DNA of 28,111 nucleotides, taken from CAVURW01 sp963743595 (GTDB lineage Bacteria > Verrucomicrobiota > Verrucomicrobiia > Methylacidiphilales > UBA1321). Position numbers and translations under genes: made by a program. How positions within the stretch are numbered: the stretch's first letter is position 1; every line of letters starts with the position of its first letter. Positions 8,696 to 15,856 of the stretch are shown piece after piece. The stretch lies in the NCBI GenBank assembly GCA_963743595.1, contig CAVURW010000201.1, forward strand, positions 1 to 28,111, written 5' to 3'. Below the pieces are notes generated by a model, which saw only the letters and a program-made list of their open reading frames with translations, did not search any database and was not told where the DNA came from.

Positions 8696-8724
8696 TGTAT
8701 ATTGAATAAATCGGGTATTGGCAA
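8696..8724 (-). promoter_or_regulatory. Sigma-70-like promoter of the XRE/S24 repressor gene
   Basis: On the minus strand TTGCCA (8724-8719) is followed after exactly 17 bases by TATACA (8701-8696). Predicted transcription starts around 8689, about six bases before the ATG at 8683. Confidence 0.6.
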
Positions 8725-8993
8725 GGAGTTACAACGGAGAACTACGATTTTTCTTGGATTGCGGTACAATTTAACGAAAAGGTTAAGCGGTTCTGAAAGG
8801 AGATGAATCTGGTGTAACCGCCTAAGTGAGTTATCTCTATGTAATGCAGAACGTTACGTGCTTTTTTCCTGATAAAAGTGGTTGACAGCGAATGTTGTTT
8901 TCATGCTGAAGCTGTAAAAAGACTTGATTGCAGAGGGGAGCTAATTATTCTGGAGACGTGGCCGGTAGGTACAAGAACTGCATTGAAAGCGAG
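8725..8993. other. Spacer between divergent regulator genes
   Basis: No gene is seen. A TTGACA occurs at 8882-8887 in plus orientation, but no good -10 follows at 16-18 bases. A fifth CTACGAT lies at 8742. A possible 88-codon frame through 8878-9144 has no family resemblance and overlaps the next gene. Confidence 0.35.
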
Positions 8994-9037
8994 AGAACGC
9001 GCATCAGCCGGCCTGATGGACGGCGTTCTTTGTTTTT
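8994..9037 (+). terminator. Strong two-tier hairpin plus T-run ahead of the wHTH regulator gene
   Basis: AGAACGC (8994-9000) pairs perfectly with GCGTTCT (9023-9029), enclosing CATCAG (9002-9007) paired with CTGATG (9013-9018) around a 5-nt loop. TTTGTTTTT follows. This is a textbook intrinsic-terminator layout, yet it sits 43 bases before a start codon on the same strand. It could end a short upstream RNA or act as an attenuator in the regulator's leader. Confidence 0.65.
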
Positions 9038-9079
9038 GGGAACGTTATCTATTGGCACGTTGGGCGCTAGGGGGGAATT

Positions 9080-9826
9080 GTGAAGGGAAAACTTCTGAGG
9101 AAATTCGCAAAGAGCCAGAAGTATTTGATTCTTGCCGAGATTAAACGAAGCCAAGGCTTATCGGTCTCGCAGCTTTCCGAGCGCATTCAATTGTCTTACA
9201 TGGGTGTGAAGCAACATTGCGTGGCGCTGGAAAAAGAGGGTTATCTCGATACATGGCGTCGGCCGAAGGGGATGGGTCGGCCAGAAAAAGCTTACCGGTT
9301 GACCCCATTGGCGCAGGAGTTTTTCCCGTCGGAATCGACACACTTTACGGGGGAAATTTTGGAGAGCTTAGAGCAGATTTATGGTCCTGCCGCTCCCGAG
9401 AAAATCTTGTTTCAAATCTACCAAAACCAGACCGTGCGCTTGCAGGGGAAGATCAAGGGCGTGACTACGGAGGACCGCGTGCGGAGCTTTGTGGCCCTGC
9501 GAGATTCAGACGGTTACATGAGTGAGTATTACTTCAGTCCGGACCTCCGTAAGCATCAGATCATCGAGTACAACTCGCCCTTACTGCCGATCATGCAGAA
9601 GTTTCCGATGATGGTGCAGCTGGACACCACGATGGTCGAGAATGTTTTGGGCATCAAGGTTGTTCGCGAGCAGGAGCAGGTGGTGGGCTTATATCGCTGC
9701 ACGTTTACTCTGATGGATGGAACCGATCAAGGGGCGAATGGTGAAGAACCCAAGCGCGTGGACATCGTCCGCTCGACCCGCGTAAAAAAGACTGCGCGTG
9801 CGACGCGCCCGTTGCTGAAAAGTTGA
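9080..9826 (+). CDS. Winged-helix transcriptional regulator (SufR/DeoR-like) of the iron-sulfur locus
   Basis: The 248-residue product has a winged helix-turn-helix at about residues 15-75 (ILAEIKRSQGLSVSQLSERI, then the recognition helix around YMGVKQHCVALEKEGYL and a wing with RPKGMGRPEKAYRLT). A longer C-terminal sensor domain follows. The layout matches SufR-like repressors of iron-sulfur assembly operons, and it sits just upstream of iscU. SufR proteins sense clusters through several C-terminal cysteines, but here only Cys47 and Cys217 exist, so the same ligand set cannot be formed. It may sense something else or use non-cysteine ligands. The start is GTG with a strong Shine-Dalgarno (AGGGGGGA). 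A terminator follows the gene, so it is separate from iscU. Confidence 0.82.
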   Translation: MKGKLLRKFAKSQKYLILAEIKRSQGLSVSQLSERIQLSYMGVKQHCVALEKEGYLDTWRRPKGMGRPEKAYRLTPLAQEFFPSESTHFTGEILESLEQIYGPAAPEKILFQIYQNQTVRLQGKIKGVTTEDRVRSFVALRDSDGYMSEYYFSPDLRKHQIIEYNSPLLPIMQKFPMMVQLDTTMVENVLGIKVVREQEQVVGLYRCTFTLMDGTDQGANGEEPKRVDIVRSTRVKKTARATRPLLKS

Positions 9827-9860
9827 AGGTTGTTAGTGTGATTAGCCGTTTTTTGCCCAG

Positions 9861-9896
9861 CGCTAACCCTCCGTTGGCGAAAGGTTAGCGTTTTTT
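9861..9896 (+). terminator. Intrinsic terminator after the regulator gene
   Basis: CGCTAACC (9861-9868) pairs perfectly with GGTTAGCG (9883-9890), followed by six T residues. A partial echo of the right arm and T-run, TTAGCCGTTTTTTGC, lies just upstream at about 9842. Confidence 0.88.
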
Positions 9897-9897
9897 G

Positions 9898-9951
9898 CTC
9901 TGTTCGGCTTTACAGAGAGGGAGTTGCGAGTACATTGTGAAGTAGTAAATC
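9898..9951 (+). promoter_or_regulatory. Candidate operator and promoter of the iscU operon
   Basis: CTCTGT (9898-9903) and ACAGAG (9912-9917) form a perfect 6-bp inverted repeat. Directly after it TTGCGA (9924-9929) and TAAATC (9946-9951) are spaced by 16 bases, a weak sigma-70-like pair. The inverted repeat is placed where the upstream regulator could block or contact polymerase. Confidence 0.35.
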
Positions 9952-9971
9952 GCTCACAAATCAGGAGACCT

Positions 9972-10373
9972 ATGAAAGAAGCACAACAATACACACTTTA
10001 TAACGACACCGTGATGGACCACTTCATGAACCCCCGGAACATGGGTGAGGTGAATGAGGCCGATGGCGTGGGCGAGGTGGGCGCAGCTGCCTGCGGCGAT
10101 ATCATGAAGATTTCTCTGAAGATCAAGGATGGCCGTATCCAAGACGCTCGGTTCAAGACATTCGGTTGCGGAAGCGCGATCGCCTCCTCCAGCATGGCCA
10201 CGGAACTCATCAAGGGCCGCACACTGGAAGAAGCAAAGAATTTCTCGAACCAAGAAGTGGTGGACGCCCTGGGCGGATTGCCCCCAGTGAAGATTCATTG
10301 CTCTGTTTTGGCGGAGGAAGCTCTCAAGGCCGCAATCGAAGATTACGAAGCGAAGCAAAAGGTGACGGCCTAG
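9972..10373 (+). CDS. iscU: Iron-sulfur cluster scaffold IscU
   Basis: The 133-residue product is a canonical IscU, the cytoplasmic scaffold on which [2Fe-2S] clusters are built and then handed to targets. All ligands are visible: Cys41 and Asp43 in AAACGDIMK, Cys66 in FGCGSAIASSS, and His109-Cys110 in KIHCSVLAEEA. The LPPVK motif (103-107) recognised by the HscA chaperone is present, although no hscA or hscB lies in the window. Start chosen at ATG 9972 because AGGAGA sits four bases upstream and family proteins begin here. A GTG 48 bases earlier lacks support. An IscS-like gene follows after 102 bases that contain a terminator-like hairpin. Confidence 0.96.
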   Translation: MKEAQQYTLYNDTVMDHFMNPRNMGEVNEADGVGEVGAAACGDIMKISLKIKDGRIQDARFKTFGCGSAIASSSMATELIKGRTLEEAKNFSNQEVVDALGGLPPVKIHCSVLAEEALKAAIEDYEAKQKVTA

Positions 10374-10408
10374 CATTTAAAGTGCTAGCTTCGATTTAGC
10401 CCACAAGG

Positions 10409-10450
10409 GGCGGCACATCGAGCGCTTGGGCGCGGATCGCCGCCTCTTTT
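10409..10450 (+). terminator. Terminator-like hairpin between iscU and the iscS-like gene
   Basis: GGCGGC (10409-10414) pairs with GCCGCC (10439-10444), with inner GCGC/GCGC pairing around a TTGG loop, followed by TCTTTT. It could cut expression of the downstream genes relative to iscU, or act as an mRNA-stability element. Confidence 0.5.
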
Positions 10451-10475
10451 ATTTCGAGAACAAGGAGTACTGCGT

Positions 10476-11747
10476 ATGGATAAGCGTTCCGTCTATTTGG
10501 ACCATCAGGCAACGACGCCCGTTTTAGAAGAGGCGCTCCAAGCGATGTTGCCCTATTTCCGTGAGGCCTATGGCTCACCCTCAAGCTTGCATCGCTTCGG
10601 ACTGCAGGTTCGGGAAGGATTGAAGGAAGCGCGCGAGAAAATCGCCAAACTCATTAATGCCGAGAGTGAGGAGGATATCATTTTCACCTCCAATGGCGCT
10701 GAAGCCGGTAACCTGGCGATCAAAGGCTTTGCTGACGCGAACAAGCGTAAGGGCAATCACTTCGTCGTTTCTGCCACGGAGCATCCCTCCATTCTAAATT
10801 CCGTAGAGTACCTGACCAAACAAGGCTTTGAAGTCACGTATGTCCCTGTGGATGGCGATGGCCGCGTCGATCCAGAAGCCGTCGGTGCCGCGATCACCGA
10901 AAAAACGATTCTTGTGGCCGTTCACCTCGTCAATCACGACATCGGAACGATTCAGCCGATTCAGGCGATTGGTAAAATCACAGCTAGTAAGTCGATCCCG
11001 TTCTTTGTCGATGCAGTCGCTGCGGCGGGTTGGTATCCAATCGATGTCCAGGCGATGGGCATTCAATTGCTTTCGTTAAGTCCCCACCGGTTTTATGGTC
11101 CGAAGGGCGTGGGCGTGCTCTATCGCAATCGCAAAGCGCGTGTGACTAGCCAAATTCACGGCGGCGTGCAGGAAAACGGTCGGCGCGCCGGTACCGAGAA
11201 TGTTCCGGCAATCATTGGAGCGGGTGTGGCTGCGGATGTGGCCGCTAAAGAGCTGACGAAGCGGATGGAACACGCCACGCTATTGCAGAAGCGGCTCTAT
11301 GACGGTCTCTGGCAGACAGTGAAGTTCATTAAACTGAACGGACCGGTTCCGGGACCCGATCGCGTGTGCAATCAGCTGAATCTGAGCACCGAGTTTATCG
11401 AAGGAGAGGGGCAATTGCTTCTGCTCGATTACCATGGCATTGCTGTGGCGAGCGGCTCCAGCTGTGTGAGCAAATCACTCAAGGTGTCGCATGTGCTTAG
11501 CGCGATCAAACTCGATCACGCGCTGGCTCAGGGCAATATCATCATGAGCTTGGGCAAAGACAACACTATCGAAGATGTCGATTATGTTGTCGCGACCTTC
11601 CCGAAGATCGTCGACCGCCTCCGTGGCATGTCGCCCATGTGGAAGGAATTTGAAGACGGCGAGATCGATTCCGTCATCTCACCGCTCGGTCGGGGGAAGT
11701 CGTTTTCGGATCACGCCGCAGATCTGTCGGGTAAAGATAAACATTAG
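10476..11747 (+). CDS. iscS: IscS-family protein with degenerate PLP site (probable non-canonical desulfurase)
   Basis: The 423-residue product is clearly of IscS descent: YLDHQATTPV at the N-terminus, ATEHPSIL with the ring-stacking His103, Asp179 in FFVDA, the Cys330 sulfur loop in ASGSSCVSKSLKVSHVL, and an IscS-like end (LRGMSPMW). IscS normally takes sulfur from cysteine with pyridoxal phosphate and passes it to IscU. Compared from memory with E. coli IscS, the Schiff-base Lys206 is Arg205 (SPHRFYGPKG), Thr76 is Ala75, Asn155 is His154 and Gln183 is Ala182. All four codons read cleanly in the DNA. Ordinary PLP catalysis therefore looks lost while fold and cysteine loop remain. It could be an inactive partner of IscU or have new chemistry. 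Good Shine-Dalgarno AAGGAG before the ATG. Confidence 0.88.
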   Translation: MDKRSVYLDHQATTPVLEEALQAMLPYFREAYGSPSSLHRFGLQVREGLKEAREKIAKLINAESEEDIIFTSNGAEAGNLAIKGFADANKRKGNHFVVSATEHPSILNSVEYLTKQGFEVTYVPVDGDGRVDPEAVGAAITEKTILVAVHLVNHDIGTIQPIQAIGKITASKSIPFFVDAVAAAGWYPIDVQAMGIQLLSLSPHRFYGPKGVGVLYRNRKARVTSQIHGGVQENGRRAGTENVPAIIGAGVAADVAAKELTKRMEHATLLQKRLYDGLWQTVKFIKLNGPVPGPDRVCNQLNLSTEFIEGEGQLLLLDYHGIAVASGSSCVSKSLKVSHVLSAIKLDHALAQGNIIMSLGKDNTIEDVDYVVATFPKIVDRLRGMSPMWKEFEDGEIDSVISPLGRGKSFSDHAADLSGKDKH

Positions 11748-11760
11748 CTGACGAGCTGAA

Positions 11761-12834
11761 ATGCTTTCCACCGCAGATGTAATGGATCGGTTGAAATCGG
11801 TGCGGTACCCCGGCTACTCCAGGGACATCGTCTCGTTTGGCATTGTTAAGGATGTGCAGCTACAGGAGAGCCGCGTCCAGATTCGCGTGGTTCTCACCAC
11901 CACGGATGCGTCGATTCCGGAAAAGATCCGCGAGCTCGCCACGGCTGCCGTGGAAACGATGCCGGGTGTCAGCGAAGTAGAGGTGATCATCGATGCGAGT
12001 GCTCCAGCGCCCGCAAATACGGCTGCGGGTTCGACCAGCTTGCCACAAACAAAGATTCCCGGCGTAAAAAAGATCATCGCGATCGCCAGTGGGAAGGGCG
12101 GCGTGGGCAAATCGACTGTGGCTGCGAACCTGGCGGCGGCTCTCAGGCGGGTGAAGAGAGAGGGCAGGGAACTGCGGGTGGGCCTCTGTGATTGCGATAT
12201 TTACGGGCCCAGCATCGCGATGATGTTTGGCAGCAATGAACGACCGGAACAACGGTCGGATGGGAAGATCATCCCGATCGAGCGGTACGGCGTTCAGCTG
12301 ATGAGCATGGGTTTTGTACTGGATGATACAACGCCGGCGATCCTGCGTGGGCCGATGGTGACAAAATATATTCAACAATTTTTAAGATGGGTGGATTGGC
12401 CTGCTGGCGGAGAGGAATTAGATTATCTTATATTAGACTTACCTCCGGGCACTGGAGATATTCAATTAACCATCGTTCAGACCGTCGCATTAGATGGGGC
12501 CATTATCGTAACTACTCCACAAGAAGTAGCGCTGATTGACGCGCGCAAAGCGGTGAGTATGTTTACTCGAGTGAATGTTCGAATTCTAGGTATTATCGAA
12601 AATATGAGTTACTTTTTGTGTCCCAGTGATGGCAAGAAGTATCACATTTTTGGGCAGGGTGGGGGGCATCGCGAGGCCTTGCGGCTCGGTGTGCCTTTGC
12701 TAGGAGAAATTCCTCTGGAGATGCGGGTTCGGGAGTCGGGGGATCAGGGGAAGCCCGTGACGACAGAAAATACGGAATCAACGGTAAGTGAAGAAATCAT
12801 GAAGATCGCCAAAGAAATTGATGTTAAATGTTAG
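11761..12834 (+). CDS. mrp: Mrp/ApbC-type P-loop iron-sulfur carrier ATPase
   Basis: The 357-residue product has an N-terminal MIP18/DUF59 domain (about 1-80), a short linker, and a ParA/MinD-like ATPase with the deviant Walker A GKGGVGKST (111-119), the DCDIYGPS switch and DLPPGTGDIQL. Mrp/ApbC proteins bind and transfer [4Fe-4S] clusters, usually through a CxxC. Here ENMSYFLCPSDGK has Cys287 but Asp at the second position, so the usual ligand pair is absent, as also occurs in some Bacteroidota relatives. The gene starts 13 bases after the iscS-like stop, so it is cotranscribed. The stretch about 12361-12610 is strikingly AT-rich with TTA leucine codons compared with both flanks, though the protein stays canonical. 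Confidence 0.94.
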   Translation: MLSTADVMDRLKSVRYPGYSRDIVSFGIVKDVQLQESRVQIRVVLTTTDASIPEKIRELATAAVETMPGVSEVEVIIDASAPAPANTAAGSTSLPQTKIPGVKKIIAIASGKGGVGKSTVAANLAAALRRVKREGRELRVGLCDCDIYGPSIAMMFGSNERPEQRSDGKIIPIERYGVQLMSMGFVLDDTTPAILRGPMVTKYIQQFLRWVDWPAGGEELDYLILDLPPGTGDIQLTIVQTVALDGAIIVTTPQEVALIDARKAVSMFTRVNVRILGIIENMSYFLCPSDGKKYHIFGQGGGHREALRLGVPLLGEIPLEMRVRESGDQGKPVTTENTESTVSEEIMKIAKEIDVKC

Positions 12835-12876
12835 GAAAACCCTTATGCTTTGTAGGACCTTGATAGTGAAAACGTT

Positions 12877-13092
12877 ATGACGCATGACGAGAAAGAGTGT
12901 GGGAATTCGTTTTTGAATTCGGCTTTATACGAGGAGTACCTCGCGGAGCGGGACGAGATTAAACGGCACAAATGGATCGAGAGCGAAAAAGTCGGCCGTG
13001 ATATCGGCTGGGAAAAAGCGTTACTTGACTGGAAGTTCCACCACAGCGCGGGATGGAGACGCCATCGCCGGAACCTGAGAGGGATCCATTGA
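12877..13092 (+). CDS. Small conserved protein with EYLAERDE...HKWIESEK motif
   Basis: The 71-residue product has no signal peptide. Its core, YEEYLAERDEIKRHKWIESE and GRDIGWEKALLDW, is highly charged with alternating acidic and basic helices and closely resembles a small protein type I associate with Verrucomicrobiota and related genomes, whose function is unknown to me. No Shine-Dalgarno precedes the ATG. Its last 40 bases overlap the start chosen for the next gene, so the two may be translationally coupled. It follows mrp after 42 bases and may be the last part of that transcript. Confidence 0.8.
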   Translation: MTHDEKECGNSFLNSALYEEYLAERDEIKRHKWIESEKVGRDIGWEKALLDWKFHHSAGWRRHRRNLRGIH

Positions 13093-13703
13093 TCTATCGG
13101 GTAGAGGAGGCGTCGGCCCATCTCATTTACAATCTGCTTATTGGGTTGGTTGCTCCGCGACCAATCGCTCTAGTAACAACCCTAAGCTCGTCCGGCATTC
13201 TCAACGCCGCTCCGTTCAGCGCTTACAATTACCTAGCCGTTGATCCACCTGTCGTCGGTCTGGGAGTCGCAAATCGACCCGGCCCGGGCCTTATCCCGAA
13301 GGACACAGCCCGGAATATTCGCGAGACGGGTGAGTTTGTGGTCAACATTGTCACCGAAGAAATTGCGGAGAAGATGAACCTCTGTTCCAAAGGATTTCCG
13401 CCCGAAATGGATGAGACCGTTGAAGCCGGTTTGGTCACGCAACCGAGCACCGTGGTAAAAGTGCCGCAGTTGGCTGAGTCGCCTGCCAGCTTGGAATGCC
13501 AGGAGATCACCACATTGGAGATCGGCCACAGTCGCGTGATTTTAGGGAAGGTCGTCGCCATCCGCGTTGACGATCGATTTATCGACCCCGCCGGGCCGTA
13601 CATTAAGGCGGAGGAACTGCATTTAATCGGTCGGATGAATGGTCGCGGCTCCTACGTGAAGACCGCTGGAGCGTTCTTCTCCATGCCTCGGCCCAAAGAG
13701 TAA
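13053..13703 (+). CDS. Flavin-reductase-like FMN-binding split-barrel protein
   Basis: The 216-residue product matches the DIM6/NTAB flavin reductase family: the N-terminal YNLLIGLVAPRPIALVTTLS, then NAAPFSAYNYLAVDPPVVGLG and TARNIRETGEFVVNI. Family members bind FMN in a split beta-barrel and act as flavin reductases, or as oxygenase partners supplying reduced flavin. The specific substrate is not visible. The ATG at 13053 overlaps the previous gene by 40 bases. A TTG at 13089, preceded by GAGAGGGA, would avoid the overlap and lose only a charged, proline-rich tail, so the true start is uncertain. The C-terminal GRMNGRGSYVKT is typical of the family. Confidence 0.88.
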   Translation: METPSPEPERDPLIYRVEEASAHLIYNLLIGLVAPRPIALVTTLSSSGILNAAPFSAYNYLAVDPPVVGLGVANRPGPGLIPKDTARNIRETGEFVVNIVTEEIAEKMNLCSKGFPPEMDETVEAGLVTQPSTVVKVPQLAESPASLECQEITTLEIGHSRVILGKVVAIRVDDRFIDPAGPYIKAEELHLIGRMNGRGSYVKTAGAFFSMPRPKE

Positions 13704-13808
13704 CCGAGTCAAAATCGGGATATGCCCAAATCCTCGATTTTCAGCAGCCTGCTAATGCTTGGGATAAATGATGTCGATGGAACCAACCTCGTTGTCAGCA
13801 AAAATGTA

Positions 13809-14576
13809 TCATGAGGAAGGAGAGGGTATTAAGGGTTCTTCTGTTCCCTTCATCTTATCGAGATTAATCCTGTGCTGCAGTGCGTCGGCTCGAGTAAATG
13901 GCGGCTTAGACCAGAGCGTTTTTAAATCGCCCAACAACTGATATTCAGAAAAACTTGTGTACTTACGGACAACGAAAGCTTTTGGGTCCAAAATGACTAA
14001 CGAACTGAAACCGGGCATGCCGCAGTAGGCGATAATGCCCACCATATGATTACTGGCAAATATCTCTACAGGAATAAAGGAGATACCCATATCTGTGGTT
14101 CGAAGTTTCATAATCAAAGTTCCGTGGGCCCAGTTTGGAGATTGGGCTGCCCAAATCTCGGTTATTGTTGTATTGGCAGCCGTATCGCTATGTTGTCCAA
14201 TTTCATATAGAGTTCCATCCTCGCTGATCGCTCCTCTGATATTGCTGTACTTATCGGGACTTAAAAAAGATTTGAGCGAGTAAGGTTCAAACCTAAAAAT
14301 TGGCGCGTTAACCATGCTGGTAAGCGTTGCCCCATTCGGAACGCTTAGCGAAAAGCCGGGGCGATGTTCAAAAACAATTGTCGTCGCATTATCTTGACTG
14401 GCATTTGCTCTAGCGAACGTATCGCCAGCAGGGACTTTAGGAGCAATAATTCTTTTATAGACTGTAAAAACGCAGTCGTGATCAATTGTTTGGGGATCTG
14501 GCGAAATCCAGTCACCAAATGCTTCGATCTCAGAACAAATAAGAAACGGCAAACAAATAACTAGAAACTTTTTCAT
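13809..14576 (-). CDS. Secreted protein of unknown function, adjacent to tonB-like gene
   Basis: The product has 255 residues from ATG 14576, which gives a clean signal peptide (MKKFLVICLPFLICSEIEA, cleavage about residue 19). A longer TTG-initiated frame to 14648 would bury that signal and is rejected. No domain was recognised. The mature protein has beta-rich stretches with aromatic and Asn/Ser residues, such as TIVFEHRPGFSLSVPNGATL and TLYEIGQHSDTAANTTITEIW. Its gene follows the TonB-like gene after 75 bases on the same strand, so it may be cotranscribed and work at the cell envelope. It contains no obvious catalytic motif. No Shine-Dalgarno sequence. Confidence 0.7.
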   Translation of the reverse strand: MKKFLVICLPFLICSEIEAFGDWISPDPQTIDHDCVFTVYKRIIAPKVPAGDTFARANASQDNATTIVFEHRPGFSLSVPNGATLTSMVNAPIFRFEPYSLKSFLSPDKYSNIRGAISEDGTLYEIGQHSDTAANTTITEIWAAQSPNWAHGTLIMKLRTTDMGISFIPVEIFASNHMVGIIAYCGMPGFSSLVILDPKAFVVRKYTSFSEYQLLGDLKTLWSKPPFTRADALQHRINLDKMKGTEEPLIPSPSS

Positions 14577-14651
14577 AATGAGGGTAAGGCGGTTACAGTG
14601 ACTATACCATGGGATCAACCGCAACCAAAGAGTCGGCGAGTTGTCCAATCA

Positions 14652-15704
14652 CTAATTCGCCGAATAGACTTCAAAAGTGAAATCGTCCGTGAAGGTGTCG
14701 CCGTACTTGGCCTTCATTGAGGGTGGAAACTCGTCGAATGGCCCCGCTTCTTTAATCGAGCTCATGCTAATCCCCATCAGGGTCGAATTGCCTTCGTACC
14801 CGCCATCGAGCGGGCTGACATCGACTTGCCCATTAGAATGGATCACCACGTGAACGCGGACGACGCCAATTGAGACGAGTTGCAACTGATCCTGCACTTT
14901 CGGTTCCCAAACCGATCCTATCGCCCTTTTCACCTTGGCCAAATATTGGCCCAACTCTGTTTGCTTGGCGGCGAGCGAGATGTGGTCCGTGATGCCTGAG
15001 GTATCGCCTTGGATATTCGCCTGCACCGTGCTTATTGAGGGCGGCGGCTGACCACCACCACCCGCTTGCTCATTAGGCGGCAAGACCGTAGCGGCGTCGA
15101 GCGGCGGAAGTACGGGGAGACCGTTTGGATCGACAAGTTGCACCGGCTTTGCGCGCGGTGCGGGATGCTCCACTGGCTTGGCCGCCTCGGATTGCTGTTG
15201 CACCACTGCTTGTTGCATTTGCTGATGGGCCTGACTTTGCGATTGGGACCGCGCCTGATTCGGGTTTTGCTGTTGCGACGGCTGCTGATTCCGTACCTGG
15301 GCAATCGGCAGGCGGGTTTGCGGGGAAAAGCGTGTGTTGGTCACGTCATTGGAATGCGCGCGTCCGCTGATGTCGGGCATCAAGGTGTGAACACGCGGAA
15401 AGGGGGAGTTCGAGGCAAGAACGCTGTTGTGATCGGCCTCCACGGGGACGTTCGGATTTTTCGGCGCATTCGGATCATCCGGAGTGGTGGCATAGGAATG
15501 GGGCGACACAAGCGTCACATGGGGCAGCTGTACTGGAACAGCGACTGTGGCTGTGTGCGCAGGGATGAGGCCTAAGAGCAACAATATCAGGTGGTAGAGG
15601 AGGATCAGCCCGATAACGAAGAGGTGAACGAGAACGGAAAGGAGCACGAATAGCATCAGCAGTCGTGTCCTCCTTTTCTCAATTTCGGCCTCTTGCAAGT
15701 ACAT
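14652..15704 (-). CDS. TonB/TolA-like envelope energy-transducer protein
   Basis: The 350-residue product has a single N-terminal membrane anchor (about 14-48, preceded by RRTR), a long Pro/Gln-rich periplasmic linker (about 60-225, with a Gln/Ser-rich stretch at 138-172), and a C-terminal TonB-like domain (about 247-348, LGQYLAKVKRAIGSVWEPKV then VVRVHVVIHSNGQVDVSPL). Such proteins couple proton-motive force from ExbB/ExbD or TolQ/TolR to outer-membrane transporters, or brace the envelope. No exbB, exbD or TonB-dependent receptor lies in the window. The linker composition and the C-terminal domain are enough for the family call, but TonB and TolA cannot be separated here. It is divergent from the deoxyhypusine-synthase-like gene. 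Confidence 0.85.
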   Translation of the reverse strand: MYLQEAEIEKRRTRLLMLFVLLSVLVHLFVIGLILLYHLILLLLGLIPAHTATVAVPVQLPHVTLVSPHSYATTPDDPNAPKNPNVPVEADHNSVLASNSPFPRVHTLMPDISGRAHSNDVTNTRFSPQTRLPIAQVRNQQPSQQQNPNQARSQSQSQAHQQMQQAVVQQQSEAAKPVEHPAPRAKPVQLVDPNGLPVLPPLDAATVLPPNEQAGGGGQPPPSISTVQANIQGDTSGITDHISLAAKQTELGQYLAKVKRAIGSVWEPKVQDQLQLVSIGVVRVHVVIHSNGQVDVSPLDGGYEGNSTLMGISMSSIKEAGPFDEFPPSMKAKYGDTFTDDFTFEVYSAN

Positions 15705-15856
15705 TTACGTAACCTAGCAAATTGCTCGCTTTTTTCCCAACTTTCTCTTTAGCAAGGGTTTGCCGTCTCTCCGAAGCGTAGAGGTGAAAAAAAATTAGCA
15801 AAGTGGGCCGTGCAGATTTTTTTTGCATCGGCGGACGCATTGCCTAATGTCTTGGC

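Noticed and set aside
8878..9144. 88-codon plus-strand frame before the regulator
   Set aside because: GTG start without ribosome site; it overlaps the regulator and runs through the strong hairpin at 8994-9037; no family resemblance.
9954..10376. 140-codon minus-strand frame opposite iscU
   Set aside because: Exact antisense of a canonical IscU.
11860..12378. 172-codon minus-strand frame opposite mrp
   Set aside because: Antisense to a well-supported Mrp, with no recognisable domain.
13722..13814. 30-codon plus-strand frame (MPKSSIF...) after the flavin-reductase-like gene
   Set aside because: No ribosome site or recognisable family, and it overlaps the end of the convergent gene.
15066..15575. 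169-codon plus-strand frame opposite the TonB-like gene
   Set aside because: Arg/Leu-rich translation that follows from the Pro/Gln-rich codons of the real gene on the other strand.
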